Shown: in pieces, positions 1 to 49,958 of the stretch
Layout: every line of letters starts with the position of its first letter
Position numbering within the stretch: position 1 is the stretch's first letter
Assembly (NCBI GenBank): GCA_034670405.1
Contig: JAXDDX010000044.1
Coordinates: 2,288,501 to 2,352,500, forward strand
Direction: 5' to 3'
Length of the DNA: 64,000 nucleotides
DNA from: Hoplostethus atlanticus
Taxonomy: Eukaryota; Chordata; Actinopteri; Trachichthyiformes; Trachichthyidae
Translations under genes and position numbers: made by a program
Notes under the pieces: generated by a model
What the model was told of the DNA's origin: nothing
What the model saw: only the letters and a program-made list of their open reading frames with translations
The model's database searches: none

Positions 1-18905
<18,905 letters not shown>

Positions 18906-18985
18906 CCAGCATACTCCTCCCCCTTACATGCTCGAGTTTGCTAGAGATGCGAGTGCTCCCTAAATTACGTAATAGATTCTCATGC

Positions 18986-18995
18986 CCTAAAAAGG
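18986..18995. promoter_or_regulatory. vcl: CArG box (SRF site), proximal
   Basis: CCTAAAAAGG matches CC(A/T)6GG exactly and lies 388 bp upstream of the vinculin start codon. Vinculin is an established SRF/MRTF target. Function here is inferred. Confidence 0.6.
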
Positions 18996-19198
18996 GAAAT
19001 ATGTGTTACTGAGGAGTGGATTCCAGCCCCGGCGAACTGTGACTGGTTGGACAAGTTCTACTTTTGGCACTTTTGGCACTTTTGTGAGCTGTGAGTAATA
19101 ACAGATTAACATGAACATGAATTCCTACTACAGGATATTCTTGATAACCCCCAAAGTGACTGCCCCAAATATAGCTATCACAGAGGATAGTTAAATAT

Positions 19199-19208
19199 CC
19201 TTTTATGG
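19199..19208. promoter_or_regulatory. vcl: CArG box (SRF site)
   Basis: CCTTTTATGG is a perfect CArG consensus, about 0.6 kb upstream of the vinculin start codon. It is the second of four such boxes in this spacer. Confidence 0.55.
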
Positions 19209-19719
19209 CTATTTTTGTAACAAATTGAAAAAAAGCAGGCCTTGTGTATATGAACATGTGTCTTAATTAAGATGAGTTAAGGGTGGAATTGGGGGAAAAT
19301 AGGATATGAATAGAATATAGCAAAAGAGGGTCATATAAACATACACAACCAACAATTTCAACACAAGAAGTAGAAATGTATGAAATAAATGAAAAGGTTT
19401 GCAGAATTAAGAGGGTGTGCAAAAAAGACATCACAGACCAGTGGATACACCAATGGTGTCACTTTGCCATTTTTGAGCATGGATTCTTCGGCCAGCATTA
19501 ACGCTTATTTAGACTAAACAAACCACACATATTTGTTTACAAACTTGGGCTTTGTAAGGAGTGGCACAAGGCAACGTAAAACATTTTTTCAACCCCATCT
19601 CCCTCCCATCCTCACACCCTGAAACAACAATATTGGAGGATTGAAAACCAACTGCCAAGCAAACCAGCTAAGGAATTCCCACAGAATCCCAAGAGGGGCG
19701 GCAAGACAGCAGCCCATTT

Positions 19720-19729
19720 CCTAAAAAGG
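19720..19729. promoter_or_regulatory. vcl: CArG box (SRF site), distal
   Basis: CCTAAAAAGG, identical to the proximal box at 18986, about 1.1 kb upstream of the vinculin start codon. Confidence 0.4.
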
Positions 19730-22032
19730 AAGAGTCCAAAAAGAAAGAATCAAGGAAGTTACTCTGTTTGAACCCTCGTGTAAACATACAAGGGCTTGAT
19801 AAGCTTGACTTTTACATGGGGTTATTATGCAGGATAATCGTACTGAATCGTATTGACTGCTTTACTCGGGATTGCAGCCATTGCAACCCCTCTTACCTCT
19901 TTACCACACATACCTAGTTTTGGTGAACTAAACTAAACTAAACTTTAAGGAAGCAAGGACAAATGAATGGATACTATAAAGAAGTGTGTACTTCCACACT
20001 TTCTACAATACAATGTCTAAAATACCACAATGTTTTGTTTGTTTGTTTTTACTTTACTCTACTACTCTACTTACTTTACCTTAGAGTGGTAAGGCGAAAG
20101 TGCTTGATGATATGACTGGGCAGACAGAACCACCAACACCCAGTATAGATCACCCTGTATTTCTCAAAAGTCAGATAAATGTAGCAAACGGGGGAGTTCA
20201 TCCTGAATATAGACATCAAAGGTGGCCTGTAGTTTCCTCAAATCTCTAGTTACTGACAAGGGCCTCCCGTGTGTACATGCTGGAATGTGAGCAGGGCCGG
20301 TCGAGACGGGTGGTCTTCACCTTCCCCTAGTCTGCAGCTGATAACAGGACCTGATGGGTTCCTGCTGCATGGAGGTGGGGAAATGTGCCAATATAGCAGT
20401 GCAAACAGTGTGCGTACTCAAGACCATAAATCTTGAATTTGTGTTGCATAAAATGTATTGACATTGGCGTTCTTGCTTCTTGGACACCTAACTGCAATGC
20501 ATCACAAGTGAAGTGATTAACTACTACACAGCATTTGGTCTGATGTTGTTCTTTCAACTGATATCCTGTTGACAGAACCAAGTACTTCAAGAAAGGCTGT
20601 TCATCCAGGCCTGTTAAGTCTGCTGCTCAATTGTTTGGCTGTGCAAGACTAAACACAGGTCACCCTCTTGTGGTTGTAAGAACTAATTACAATCCATGGA
20701 AAGCTGGCAAGAAGATGGGGCAACATTATAAAGCTGCACCAGCCAAGATTTTTATGTACAAAACATGCCCATCTTATCAGCCTAAATCACAAGTGGGGCT
20801 GCATCTCATCCCCAATAAATCCCCATAAATTCACCCTTTTTGCCCAAATTAAATTCTGGTGTCTCTGCCCACAGGAAGTAGCGAATCAAAACCTAAGCGT
20901 AATACAACCTGTCTCCTAACCGGCAGTGAGCGAGCACTTCGTCCAGAGAAAGCTGGACTCTCCAATGTTAGATCTTTGGTATCCTTTGGTATAAAGCATC
21001 ACAGAATGTATGGGCACGCTGACTGACATCTGACATCACCTTACATGATTTCTGGGTATTGAAGTTACGTTTTTTTTTTTTTCAAACAGTTACCTCTCAC
21101 TGCCATGGAGCTGCCACTGTGCAAAGTTGCCTCATGTGGCGTTAGGGACCATAGCAAGAGAGAATTGAACTGAATAATGTTGCTAAACAAATAAATCATG
21201 GTCTAAAAAGGGAAACACTAACCTCTCTCAGCTGCCCAAGTTTCAGTTATGTAAGATACTATATTAACTGGATGAGTTAGTACTGTCTACCATAAATGAC
21301 TCTGAGGTGCCACTACGCACACCAGATTGGACTTGGTTCATGTAAATCCAGAGAGGTGTTGACTCCTATGGTGAAACCTGAACTGGATGAGACCACTTAG
21401 TTTACAGTAATCGTGGGGTCTCCATTGGCCGTAATCCTGAAATAGCTGATGACTTGTACTGTACTCCACTCCTTTCCCACACTTTCTCCACTGACAGCCT
21501 TCAAAACATAAATAACAAGGCCAGCTGCTGCTGCTCAGGCTTCCCGTAGAGGCTATCCCTAATCCCTTCACTCCATGTGGAGGCCCAACTGTTCGGATCC
21601 GGATTTCCCTGTTAAATTAAAGACACGCTAAGTCCTCACTTTTAGGCCTCAGTTCATTTAGCAGACTCTCCAAGGAGCAAGAAATACGTATTCATATATA
21701 GTCACAATAAATCATAATTAAAATCTATTGATGGGCTTGTGTATAATCATTATATACAGTATACAGCTTTCTGAGTTCTTATTGTTGGAGAGGGTTTTAA
21801 ACATTAGGAGTGTGAACCATTTAGTGTAGACACGGTGGTATAAATTGACCTGAAATGCCATCTGTAATATCATAAAATGAGCATAAGGGTATCAAGAAAA
21901 GGAGTAGGGAACAGAAAAGGAACAGTTTCTAAGAAAGCAGAAGTAAAAGACAGATTCTGTCAGTCACAGTTAAATTATGTTTCCCATACATTTTGTCCGC
22001 CAACAGCTGCGATTTGAGGCTGAAACAAGTGT

Positions 22033-22042
22033 CCTTTTATGG
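22033..22042. promoter_or_regulatory. CArG box (SRF site), far upstream
   Basis: CCTTTTATGG, identical to the box at 19199. It lies 3.4 kb upstream of vinculin and just past the probable plau polyadenylation site, so its target is less certain. Confidence 0.35.
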
Positions 22043-22412
22043 CAGATGAGAGTGGTTCAGTAGATATATCATCTTTCCAATACAATTTCTCGTTATTTAG
22101 TGATAGTACACCAGATGCTTCCATTTCTTTTTACTGTTGCCATGTTTGGAATATATTGTTTTGAACTTGAAGATATGTCCTCCACTTGGCTTCTGTTAAG
22201 TTTGTGGAAATATCGAGAATTAGTTCCAAGTACTCTGGCCAAAGCAGATTCCACATGCATGACTATTGGGTTCAGTTGGTGGATGTTTTTCAGGGGTCAA
22301 GCTGCCAGCTGGGCGAGTCACTGTGACGACACCCAAAATCCGTAACAGTGGTAGATTAAATCCTTTCATTATACATTATACATACGTTGAACATTTTTAG
22401 AAAAAAAACCCA

Positions 22413-22418
22413 TTTATT
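22413..22418 (-). terminator. plau: Candidate plau polyadenylation signal
   Basis: AATAAA on the minus strand, about 380 nt beyond the plau stop codon. Confidence 0.5.
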
Positions 22419-22800
22419 CCCTTAGTTAAAAGGCAATATTATAAACAAAAAATATTACAGTACAGTACAAAAGTACAAAAACAATTGTCATATATCAAAA
22501 TAATGCATCACTACACTATCAAAACATAGAAAGCAGTAGCTAGACATTCAGATCCACAAATAGCATACCACATACCACAGAACAACCACTACTATACAGT
22601 ATACATGAAATATACTCTTCACTTATGTACAATTCAGCATAGACAACTTTAAATTCATTGTTATGAAACTGCAACTGAAATACCACAAGATGAACGCTAA
22701 TGACAAGAGACCAACAATGGAAGTACATGGAGTACCTCTGGTTCACCACCAGTTTGTGTGTTCACATAGCAGTTTACGTGCTGTGTATTGTGTGAGGAGG

Positions 22801-25126
22801 TCACTTCTGAGGGAACATGGACCCAGCAGTGATGGATGACAGGTTGGTCTTCTCTTCTATCCACTGGTTGTAATTGGTCACTGTGGTGTACACACCGGGG
22901 TGAAATTCCTTTGCACACCCATCGCCCCAGCTAACTATTCCAAAAAGGAAGAGCCTATTATCCATCTCACACACTAGAGGCCCTCCTGAATCACCCTGTG
23001 GAAAAGAGAGGAGCGGTGAGATTGAAAATCCACAAATATAATTGTCAGGGCAACGTCTGATAAAGTTTGGACTCATCATAAATACCTTACACGCATCCTG
23101 ACTCCAGTCAGGACGACCGGCACAAAACATATTCTCTGTGATCAGGTTTCCATAATAGTCTTTTTGTTGACAGACATCATGAGCCAGAAGGTTCACTTTA
23201 GCCTCTCTGAGGTACTGGGAGTTATACCACAGGCCTGAAAAAGCCAGAGAAGGCAGTTGAAACCAGACAAATACTATATTATTATATGTAGAACATATAA
23301 TTGTTAGACAGACAGAGAAACATTGGCTAGAGCCCTTTCCTCACCGTGCTTCTCTTTCCCATAGCCAGCAATCTCACAGAGTATACCAGAGTCCAGGCTC
23401 TGGCGAGGTGGTGGCAGACAGACAGTGTTAACTGTACGGGTCTCCTCTGCACACTGACCATGCTTGGCCCTCAACTTCAGCAGGGCTGGAAAACACTGTA
23501 AGCATCAGCCCATGACAGACGGGAGGTATGTAAAACTTTGTAGTTGTCATGGTATTACTACAAGTGTTGTAGTAACCAAAGATTGGAAGTCATACCTATG
23601 TCATTGTTGAAGTTCCCCTCACTATTGTCAAACCTTTCATGGATATGAACTTTTTCCACCTTGAATGTTTGTTCTAGAGTGGGGTCGGTCTCGTTCAGTG
23701 CATTTTTCCCCAGGGTGACAGAAAAACGGCATGCTTTGGTATCAGAGCTGAAAGAAAAATCACAAGAACCGTCTAACCAACCTACAAACATTGTTTTTCA
23801 ACACCTGCTGGTGTTACAGTGAGTGATCTCTGTTCCTACCCATCGGGGAAGCAGTGGGCGGCTGTAAGGACCCAGCAGGGGGAGATCAGACTCCCTCCAC
23901 ACCGGAAAAGCTTCTGCTTAGATCTGCTGCGCCAAAATATGGCAGCAATCCACGGGTGTGATTGTACAGTGGCAATTGTTCCGCCCACGATCTTCATCTG
24001 CTTTCTAGAGCGCTGGCCACATGCTGACTCTGCAGGGAAATGAAACATGCTGAGTTCTGCTTTGAAAGCATGAAAATGGGATATGCTCACTCGAGTTCAG
24101 TAGGAAGACAATGAACTTACCCGTCCCTGGCTCAGTGGGTGTGGATGAAGGTGGAGATGAATCTACAAGATTTTTTTTGAGTGTCATGTTAAAAAATACA
24201 ACAAAAAAGCATGGACCTGTTCTGGGAACACTACAAAGGGTGTACTCATACCTGGCTTGAAGCAACAACGTGGAATATTACAATACTCTTGGACTAACTC
24301 CTGGTTCTTCAAGACGTAACACCATGGACGCCGTTTGTATTCCAGATTTCTGTGGAAAACAGCACATTATCTCTATCAAGCCTAAGAAATGTAGCATTAA
24401 AGATAATTCCACACTACACTGAACTTTTATGTTGGGTATAATGGTAGCATACCTGCAGTAGTTGTGCCTCCCGGAATTGACATCTGATGACATCAGACGC
24501 TCCCTAGTGTTCAAATCCCATTCCACGCATGTTCTTCCAGTCTCTGATTGAGACACTGTACCTCTGTAGTACAGTCCAGTGCCATAGTAGCAGGTGGCGC
24601 TAGTTACTGAAGGAAGGACAGTGATTTTTTACTTTTCTTGATTGATTCAAAGTATGAGGTGTGTTCACGATGAATGATCTTGTAGTGGAGTTACTTACCT
24701 ATTTCACAGTTTTTCCCCCCAAAACCATCAGCACACAAGCAAAACATGTGGCCATCAGTGTGCAAGGATGGGACAGAGGTGCCTCCATTAAGGCAGATTC
24801 CACCTTGAATAACACATGAAATATTCTCTCAGATACAGCATGAAGCTGACACACCATAGAGCCTTGACTGATGCAGAGTGACTCACCTGGTAATCCAAAG
24901 GGCAATAAAGGGAGGCTCTGTCTTTTTTGTCTCAACAAGCCCTATAAATATAAAAAAACTTCTATAAATCCTGAAAATCGATGCAACATTTAAGCACTAA
25001 CACTAAGCTAATTTACAAATAAAGTAGAGATGAACAAAGAGAGTATTGTAATGTCCTTACTGCTCCTGTTGCTGCCAGGGCTGCCAGGGTGCAGATTAGG
25101 ATGCATAACCCTTTGGTCCTTTTCAT
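22801..25126 (-). CDS. plau: Urokinase-type plasminogen activator (secreted trypsin-fold protease)
   Basis: It cleaves plasminogen to plasmin outside the cell. Exons: 25126-25061 (signal peptide), 24941-24887, 24803-24699 (EGF-like), 24606-24453 and 24349-24252 (kringle), 24162-24121 (Ser/Thr/Pro linker), 24029-23840, 23747-23596, 23485-23345, 23234-23086 and 22995-22801 (protease). Phases all match and give 448 residues (human uPA has 431). The start [20 protein letters not shown] is a clear signal peptide. The kringle ends in RRPWCYV. Activation would be at QMK/IVGG. The triad is visible: His in LTAAHC, Asp in NNDIALLKL, Ser in GDSGGPL. The S1 aspartate in SQDACKGDSGG gives trypsin-like specificity. 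The EGF module lacks two of six cysteines (see findings). The order plau then vcl, same strand, matches mammals. tPA is unlikely because there is a single kringle and no finger domain. Confidence 0.95.
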
Positions 25127-27236
25127 TTTGCCTTACTGTACGGATTGAAAGCCAAACAAAGTTCTTCTGAAGTGGATGTGCATGGGTCTGCTTGCAGAAA
25201 GAGTTGTGAGGAAAGTCCCTAGGGCTTGCTCTGTAATGTCTGCTGAGAGCACATGAGTAGGGAGGGGGAAAGATATGATTGGCTGGGGAGAAGCTCTTTG
25301 ACAGGCTGGCCCATTTGGTGTGAAGAAATAGTGTGGCGAGTGAAGAGTGAATGAGTCAGAGTTGTTAACACACACTTAATCCACATAATTGATTCCCAGG
25401 AAGTGTGCCAGTAACATTAGTATGGTATTGGTAGAGCTGTTGAGTCAGGGCTGACAATCAGTCCTGTTGCAGTTTATACAGTAAATTTAATAGAATCAGG
25501 ATGAAAATAAATGAAATGTCAAACTTGACCGGTGTTGGTTTCCACACCCACCAACACCACAGGTCACACCAATGACAAAAAACAGTGGTTAGGTAACCAA
25601 TACCAATGAATAGATGCAGCAATATAAATGGGTGTGTCATTGCTTTTTGTTTCATCGGGTCTCTGTGTTATCTACTCTGAACAATAAAAAGTCACAGTTA
25701 TTTACAGAAATGTGCTAAATTAAATCAAGTCTAGATATATTTAGAGATATACTAAGATATACGTAGGACTATGCTGAGCATGAACTATTAGAAATAAATG
25801 AGATAAGCAATGTAAGATACAAGGAAGAGGAAAAGAAGATCCAGCGCAGAGGGACAAGTTCAAACATGAGAAATTGGCCTATCATTGTACACAGTATTAA
25901 ATGGCACAATGGAGAAGTAGGTATAAAAATTAATTAAGCAAATGCCAAACAACGTTGGAAAACTTGCTGTTTCATTTTGTGACATTCCAAAACATCAGCG
26001 AGAAAACATACAATTATCCCAATTGTAATTTCCTATTGATTTTTAATTTTTTAAAAGTTTATATTTCATTATTGTATCAATCAATAGTTTGAAGTGTCAC
26101 GTAATGAAATGTCTCATAATAGCAATCTGATCATTAATCTTAACTTTGAACACATACAATATCTATACTGGACACTTTCTTCTTGTCCTGAAGAACGTCA
26201 GGAATATTAACCTTAAACCAAACAAAAAAAACCTATTTGAAATCATTGATGGCAATTAAGTTGTATATTGTGAAACTTTGATAGCTATAAAACTGGGCTG
26301 CTTTGTACTGAAGACAAGCTTGGCTGTGATTAATTTCACTGGGTGTCACTGTTGCTCTATCGTCTCAGAGCTCATTTATTCTTATCATACCTTGGGTCAG
26401 TGAAGAAGCCATTCTCCGTTATTGCTTTAACTGGCCTTTTCCAGATCAATCTGAATTTGAACCATCAACCATAATTGTGATGACTTGAGGTAATAATCAT
26501 ACAGGTGATGACAGCGAGGATGATGAATATGATGCTGATGGGCTGGAGTAGTTTACAGTCACCATACCTGCATCTGAATCATTACGGTGTTTGTCAATGA
26601 AAGCGTCAATGAATGTAAATGAAAGCAAATATGTATATTTGGATCCCGGAAGTCACTTAGTCTGGATCCTGCTTGGCTGGTGCTTACCTAAAGTACCGTC
26701 GGAAATATCTCAATTTGAAGTTGAACGCACATGAACGACGCAACAAAATGGTAAACACGACCAGCCGGCATGTGATGTATTCATTTATGTTATTGTTTGG
26801 CATGCTGTGTAAATGATTAGTACTGTTATATGGTTATAATTTCACTCTTTGTTTACCTTTTCGTTGCATGCATTTTGCTTTTAATAAATGAAAACATCAG
26901 TAACATGCCTGATGCACATTTTTCTCCTCTTTGTTCTGCTGCTACAGCACAAAAGTAGCTCTCGGCTGTTTGATTTCTACAATAAAACAACATCCACCAA
27001 AATAACTACTTTTGGAAGTCTGTCCAGTTTGTTATTATTTCAGATAAAAAAGACATTTCAATGCGCTACAAGTCGTATTTTTGGCTTCCTGTCTCGGAAG
27101 CAGGATCTTACGAGGTGCACCTGAATGCAGCGTGAGAGGAGAGCGGCTGTCAGAGGTGGATGAGGGAGATAATCCTCCTTTACGGCGACTCACTATTAAG
27201 ACTACATAGAGCCAGGCAGGAGGCAGTTTCTGGAAA
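25127..27236. other. Divergent plau-hid1 spacer
   Basis: 2.1 kb between two start codons that face away from each other, so it should carry both promoters. It is AT-rich apart from about 200 bp before hid1. I see no other gene or named repeat. It is also where human chromosome 10-type and 17-type neighbourhoods meet. Confidence 0.7.
25278..25282 (-). promoter_or_regulatory. plau: CCAAT box upstream of plau
   Basis: CCAAT on the minus strand within GCCAATCATATC, about 150 bp upstream of the plau start codon. A plausible promoter element; no clear TATA box was seen. Confidence 0.35.
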
Positions 27237-39940
<12,704 letters not shown>

Positions 39941-41225
39941 AGGAGGTGTTGAAGATGTCCCGCCCCCTCCTGACTTGTTTATCATCTGGCTGCTTCTCTC
40001 CTCACACACTCACTAGCCGGATCTACCACTTTACCCTCCTTATACCTGAACTGTGATCTGTATCAACATGTCAGAGGAAGATTTCACATCTTGTCATAAA
40101 CTTTTAACAAAACAAGCAGTGACAATCTTGTTGTGTTTCATTTTTCTTGCCATCCTCCAGGGTTAAGAGAACAGAATAAAGTGTCAGCAAATCAATTACC
40201 ACATCTGCTATCAACGCTGTATAGTGAGTACAGTAGAAACGATGCCAAATGGCTTTGATAGGTACAGTTAAAATATTGAAATGTTTATTGAACATTAATT
40301 TACCCATTTTGCCAAAAATACAGTTGTTTCGCCATAGTGTTTTAATTGACAAAGTGAGGTTTTTGTACATGGTTTGATGATTCACATTTGACATACTTTC
40401 ATAACTCACTGAGTGCTTTACCTTTTATACATTTGAAACTTCTTGTCATATGAAGTACTGGAAATAAGAGACTGACTAAGAGACTGACAGTTCATCATAC
40501 ATGAGACTAAAGGACGCTACTGTACTTTAAAAAAAGCTTTCATAACGTATATTCATAAGGAAACTTGACATGACCTGATAAGAGACTGAAACCTCAGTAA
40601 AACAGGGAGGGTAGAAAAGCTACCAGGAAATGTATTTTGTTGCCTAAACAGTAATCAGATCTGAATAAGGTGTGTTGTATGTCAGATTACAAATATCAGT
40701 GGATAACATTTGAGAGAACAGAGAAAATTATTTCATATGAAGAGAAATAAAGTATTTTCTTGAAATGTAAAACATGTCATACAATAAATCATTTATGAAT
40801 GTGAATTATGAGATTTAATGTATCTTTTGTTACAACCAAATATGTCATGAATTGAATATTTTGCTCCCCTTGATCCTTTAATACATTTGTACTAAAAGTC
40901 CTATATTGTAGACATTGTTAAAATTGTATTTTGTTTGAGGTTAAAGCATTTTTTTTAAAATCCACCGTTTCTACAGCCTGTTTCAGACCAACTCACAATT
41001 GTCCTTGGTCTTGGTGCTGTCTTAAAACTGATTCAATGTAACTAATTCAAGTCAACCTTTAACTAAACTACATGCATTTGCAAAACATCATGAAGAACAT
41101 TATACTTATCCTGAGCCAAAGTACATTTGAAAACAAAATATTGAAAACGGAATTATATGGGACCCTTAACAGGTCTTTTAGTTAGTTTAACAGCCACATA
41201 GTCGGTGTGAGCGTGGCCCTGCTCT
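39941..41225. other. Convergent hid1-otop 3' region
   Basis: 1.3 kb between two stop codons facing each other. It holds the hid1 3' UTR and, on the minus strand, only weak ATTAAA-type signals for otop (near 40877 and 40814). The two 3' UTRs may overlap. No other gene seen. Confidence 0.65.
40175..40180 (+). terminator. hid1: hid1 polyadenylation signal, proximal candidate
   Basis: AATAAA 235 nt past the stop codon. Further candidates occur at 40746-40751 and 40784-40789. Confidence 0.5.
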
Positions 41226-43801
41226 TTAGGCAGAGATGAGCAGCTCCATCAGAGCTCCTACAGAGTGCATCCTGTAGAAGACCCCAAGAGGCTGGCCCAG
41301 GTTGACCAGGACGAACCACGCAGTGAAGCCAAAGAACTGTTTTCCCAGGCCATTCTCAAACTGGGGGTGGGCCCCAAACGCAGGGATGACCCACAGCTGA
41401 AAGAAAAGAGAACACTTCTGTATTACATAAGTTGAGAAACTGCTGAGACCCTTTGATTCTTTAAGACAAAAATCTGCTGATGAACATGAATTACATGAGT
41501 TCCATTACCATGATATTAGAAAGAATGAGGAAAGCACAGATTTCTTGTGTTGCTCTCTTGGTCCAGGACTTTTTACCATTGCCTTCTTCGATAGCAGGTG
41601 GTTCTGACGGGTTTCTCTGCAGCAGTGAGATGTCTGTCTTCCCCCTCTTGTACTGGAACGGTGCCCTTTTTCTTAGGCTGTGGGACAAATTTAGGACAGT
41701 TGTGTGGACAATTTAGTTGTATACTATATCATTCAAGCAAAAACCTTTAAGCCTTCACTGTGCAATTTTATGCTCACCTTGAATATCCTCTGCCCTCCCT
41801 TCCTCTTAGCAAGAAGACTTGGGTGCCTGTTGAGGCCCTCAATAATAAAGATGTTCTGGAGGATTAGTTCTAGCAGGCTGAGAAGGGAGTATGAGAGGTC
41901 GAGGCTCCCCAGGGTCCCGCTAGCCCCTATAGCCAGGGCTGCCACCAGGGAGAAGTAGGACAGGGCTAGCTGGCCCAGGGCTGCCCCCACCAGGAGGATC
42001 ACATCCAGGCTACGAGTGGGATTGTGCCCCCCTTCCTCTGCTCTCCTCTCCAGTTTATGGAGTAGCATACCAGCCAGGCAGCAGAGAGACATGACAGGCA
42101 TAACAGCTAAATGGTATCCATAAAATATGAAGAAGGCAGTGAGGCGCCGCTGCCGCTGACTCACCCAAACCTGATAAAGGACGAAGACAGTCACGCCTGC
42201 TATGAGAACCAGGGCACCAAACACAGGGCCAAGTAAGATCCCACCTTGGTGAACAATACGTAAAGTCAGCTTCTGAGCAACATGTTCATGGGGACCTGGA
42301 CTCATCCTGCGTCCAACGTTCTTCCACATCACATAAAGCATGCAGCCTGCCATCAAGTAGTACTCGATATTGAAGGGATAAAGAATCTCGAAGCCTTTTC
42401 CTGAAGATGAGGCAGACTGAGGTTGCACGGCATTGACAAAAGGTTGAATTGCCCATTCCTGGAGGCAGACCAATAAGGTTGTATTACACCAAAGCACTAG
42501 GATTCATGTACCTGCACTTAATTGTACAAAGATGTATTTTTCTGTGGCATGCAATACCTGCTGAATTGTAGTTCTCTGCACTTTCAGAGAAATTTGTGTT
42601 GCTGAAATCAAACTTTTCATCCTTCTCTAACTCGATCTCTTGATGGATAGTGTCCTCTGTCACAGCATTAAGCCAAAGCAGTAGGTCAGCAGAAAGGGTC
42701 ACCATGAGCCCAGACCTGGGTGAGCATGACATCATATTCAAGTATAAACATATTGATAAAGTCAAGTACATATTCTGGAAAAACAAATGCTAGTGTATGA
42801 AAATCTGTTTTGTATGACAGTCATGGATGTTTCCTTATCTTAACAAAATGAGACAGATGCACCTGGTGAATATCTTGTGATTGTGAATGCAGTCTTTTGA
42901 ATGAGCCCAGAGTAAATATGTCTGCGAAGGAAAAAGAAGCAACTTTTCATTAATGCCACTTCTGAACAGCCATAAAGTGCCTTTGAGGCAAAACAATAAT
43001 CATAAGATTAAGAAATAGATTTATAGTATATTTCCAGTTAATGCAAAGTGCTATAGGAAAAAGCTCATTAAAAGCAGGTAAAATGCAACAGGTACAAAAA
43101 CAAAATGCAAAAAGCAAATATTTGTCATTACCTGTAGCCCTAGAAAAGGAGCCTCGATGAATGGGGAGATAACTTTAGCCAGTGGCTTACACTCGCTCAT
43201 AGTGATGAAATAACCAATCCTGAAGACATGCAGCAGTAGACTGAATGTAGCAAAAAGCATGAGAACCACTGAGATAGGAGAGGAAAACAAACACCATTTT
43301 TCTTTGATTATGTATTTGCTGATTACACTTATGTCCAACAATAATATCTTACTTTGAGTCAATATTGTCCATACTATTACACATTCTTTACTACACAATG
43401 ATAATAAGCAAGAGCTTACCTGTGACAGTGATTCCCCCGGCGTGGTGGTCTTTATGTGGGGAGATGCCGGGCTGTTTCCTGGCCCACAGCAGGTACCACA
43501 ACATCCAGGCCACACTGAAGACCATCAACAGCAGCATGAAGATCTGGGGCTCCTGGTGCTTGAGGCGCAGAGGGTTGAAAGCCTGGCCAGCCACCAGGGC
43601 TGCCCCCAGCAGCATCACATTTAGGCCCAGCAGCCCGGAGAGCAGACGGCGCCCACTTGGGGCCCAAACCGTGACTGGATCCAATTCTAGGTCCTGGATC
43701 TGGTGGTCGGAGGTCTCGTGGTTCCTTGGTTCATCGTTGGAGGGAGTTCCAGGTGTCCCCCAGGAGGAATCCAGGTCTCTCGTTCTGGGATCTGGATTCA
43801 T
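41226..43801 (-). CDS. Otopetrin proton channel (otop2/otop3-like)
   Basis: Otopetrins are multi-pass, proton-selective channels of the plasma membrane. Exons: 43801-43420, 43268-43132, 42921-42863, 42715-42558, 42458-41778, 41677-41509 and 41396-41226. Corrected length is 584 residues. Family marks: TYLLWAHSKDC, FNIEYYLMAGCMLYVMWKNV, NPTRSLDVILLVGAALGQ, LWVIPAFGAHPQFENG and GVFYRMHSVGALMELL, with about a dozen hydrophobic helices. The start at 43801 is the first ATG after an in-frame TAA. Exons 5 and 6 are each one base too long (681 and 169 instead of 680 and 168), and both extra bases lie in homopolymers (42396-42399; 41669-41673 or 41640-41645). They are probably assembly errors; if real, the gene is dead. 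Human has OTOP2 and OTOP3 side by side at this place. The wording of the conserved stretches leans towards OTOP3, but I cannot be sure. Confidence 0.9.

Positions 43802-49958
<6,157 letters not shown>

Larger units (their letters stand above)
18996..22412. other. Vinculin-plau spacer
   Basis: Apart from the CArG boxes listed separately and a short 'cattttagcagac'-type repeat relic near 21650, I see no gene, RNA or long repeat. Small open frames here have no family resemblance and no matching splice sites. Confidence 0.7.

Noticed and set aside
22801..25126. Calling the vcl-adjacent protease tissue plasminogen activator or hepatocyte growth factor activator
   Set aside because: It has one kringle, no fibronectin finger domains, a short Ser/Thr/Pro linker and lies next to vcl, all of which point to plau.
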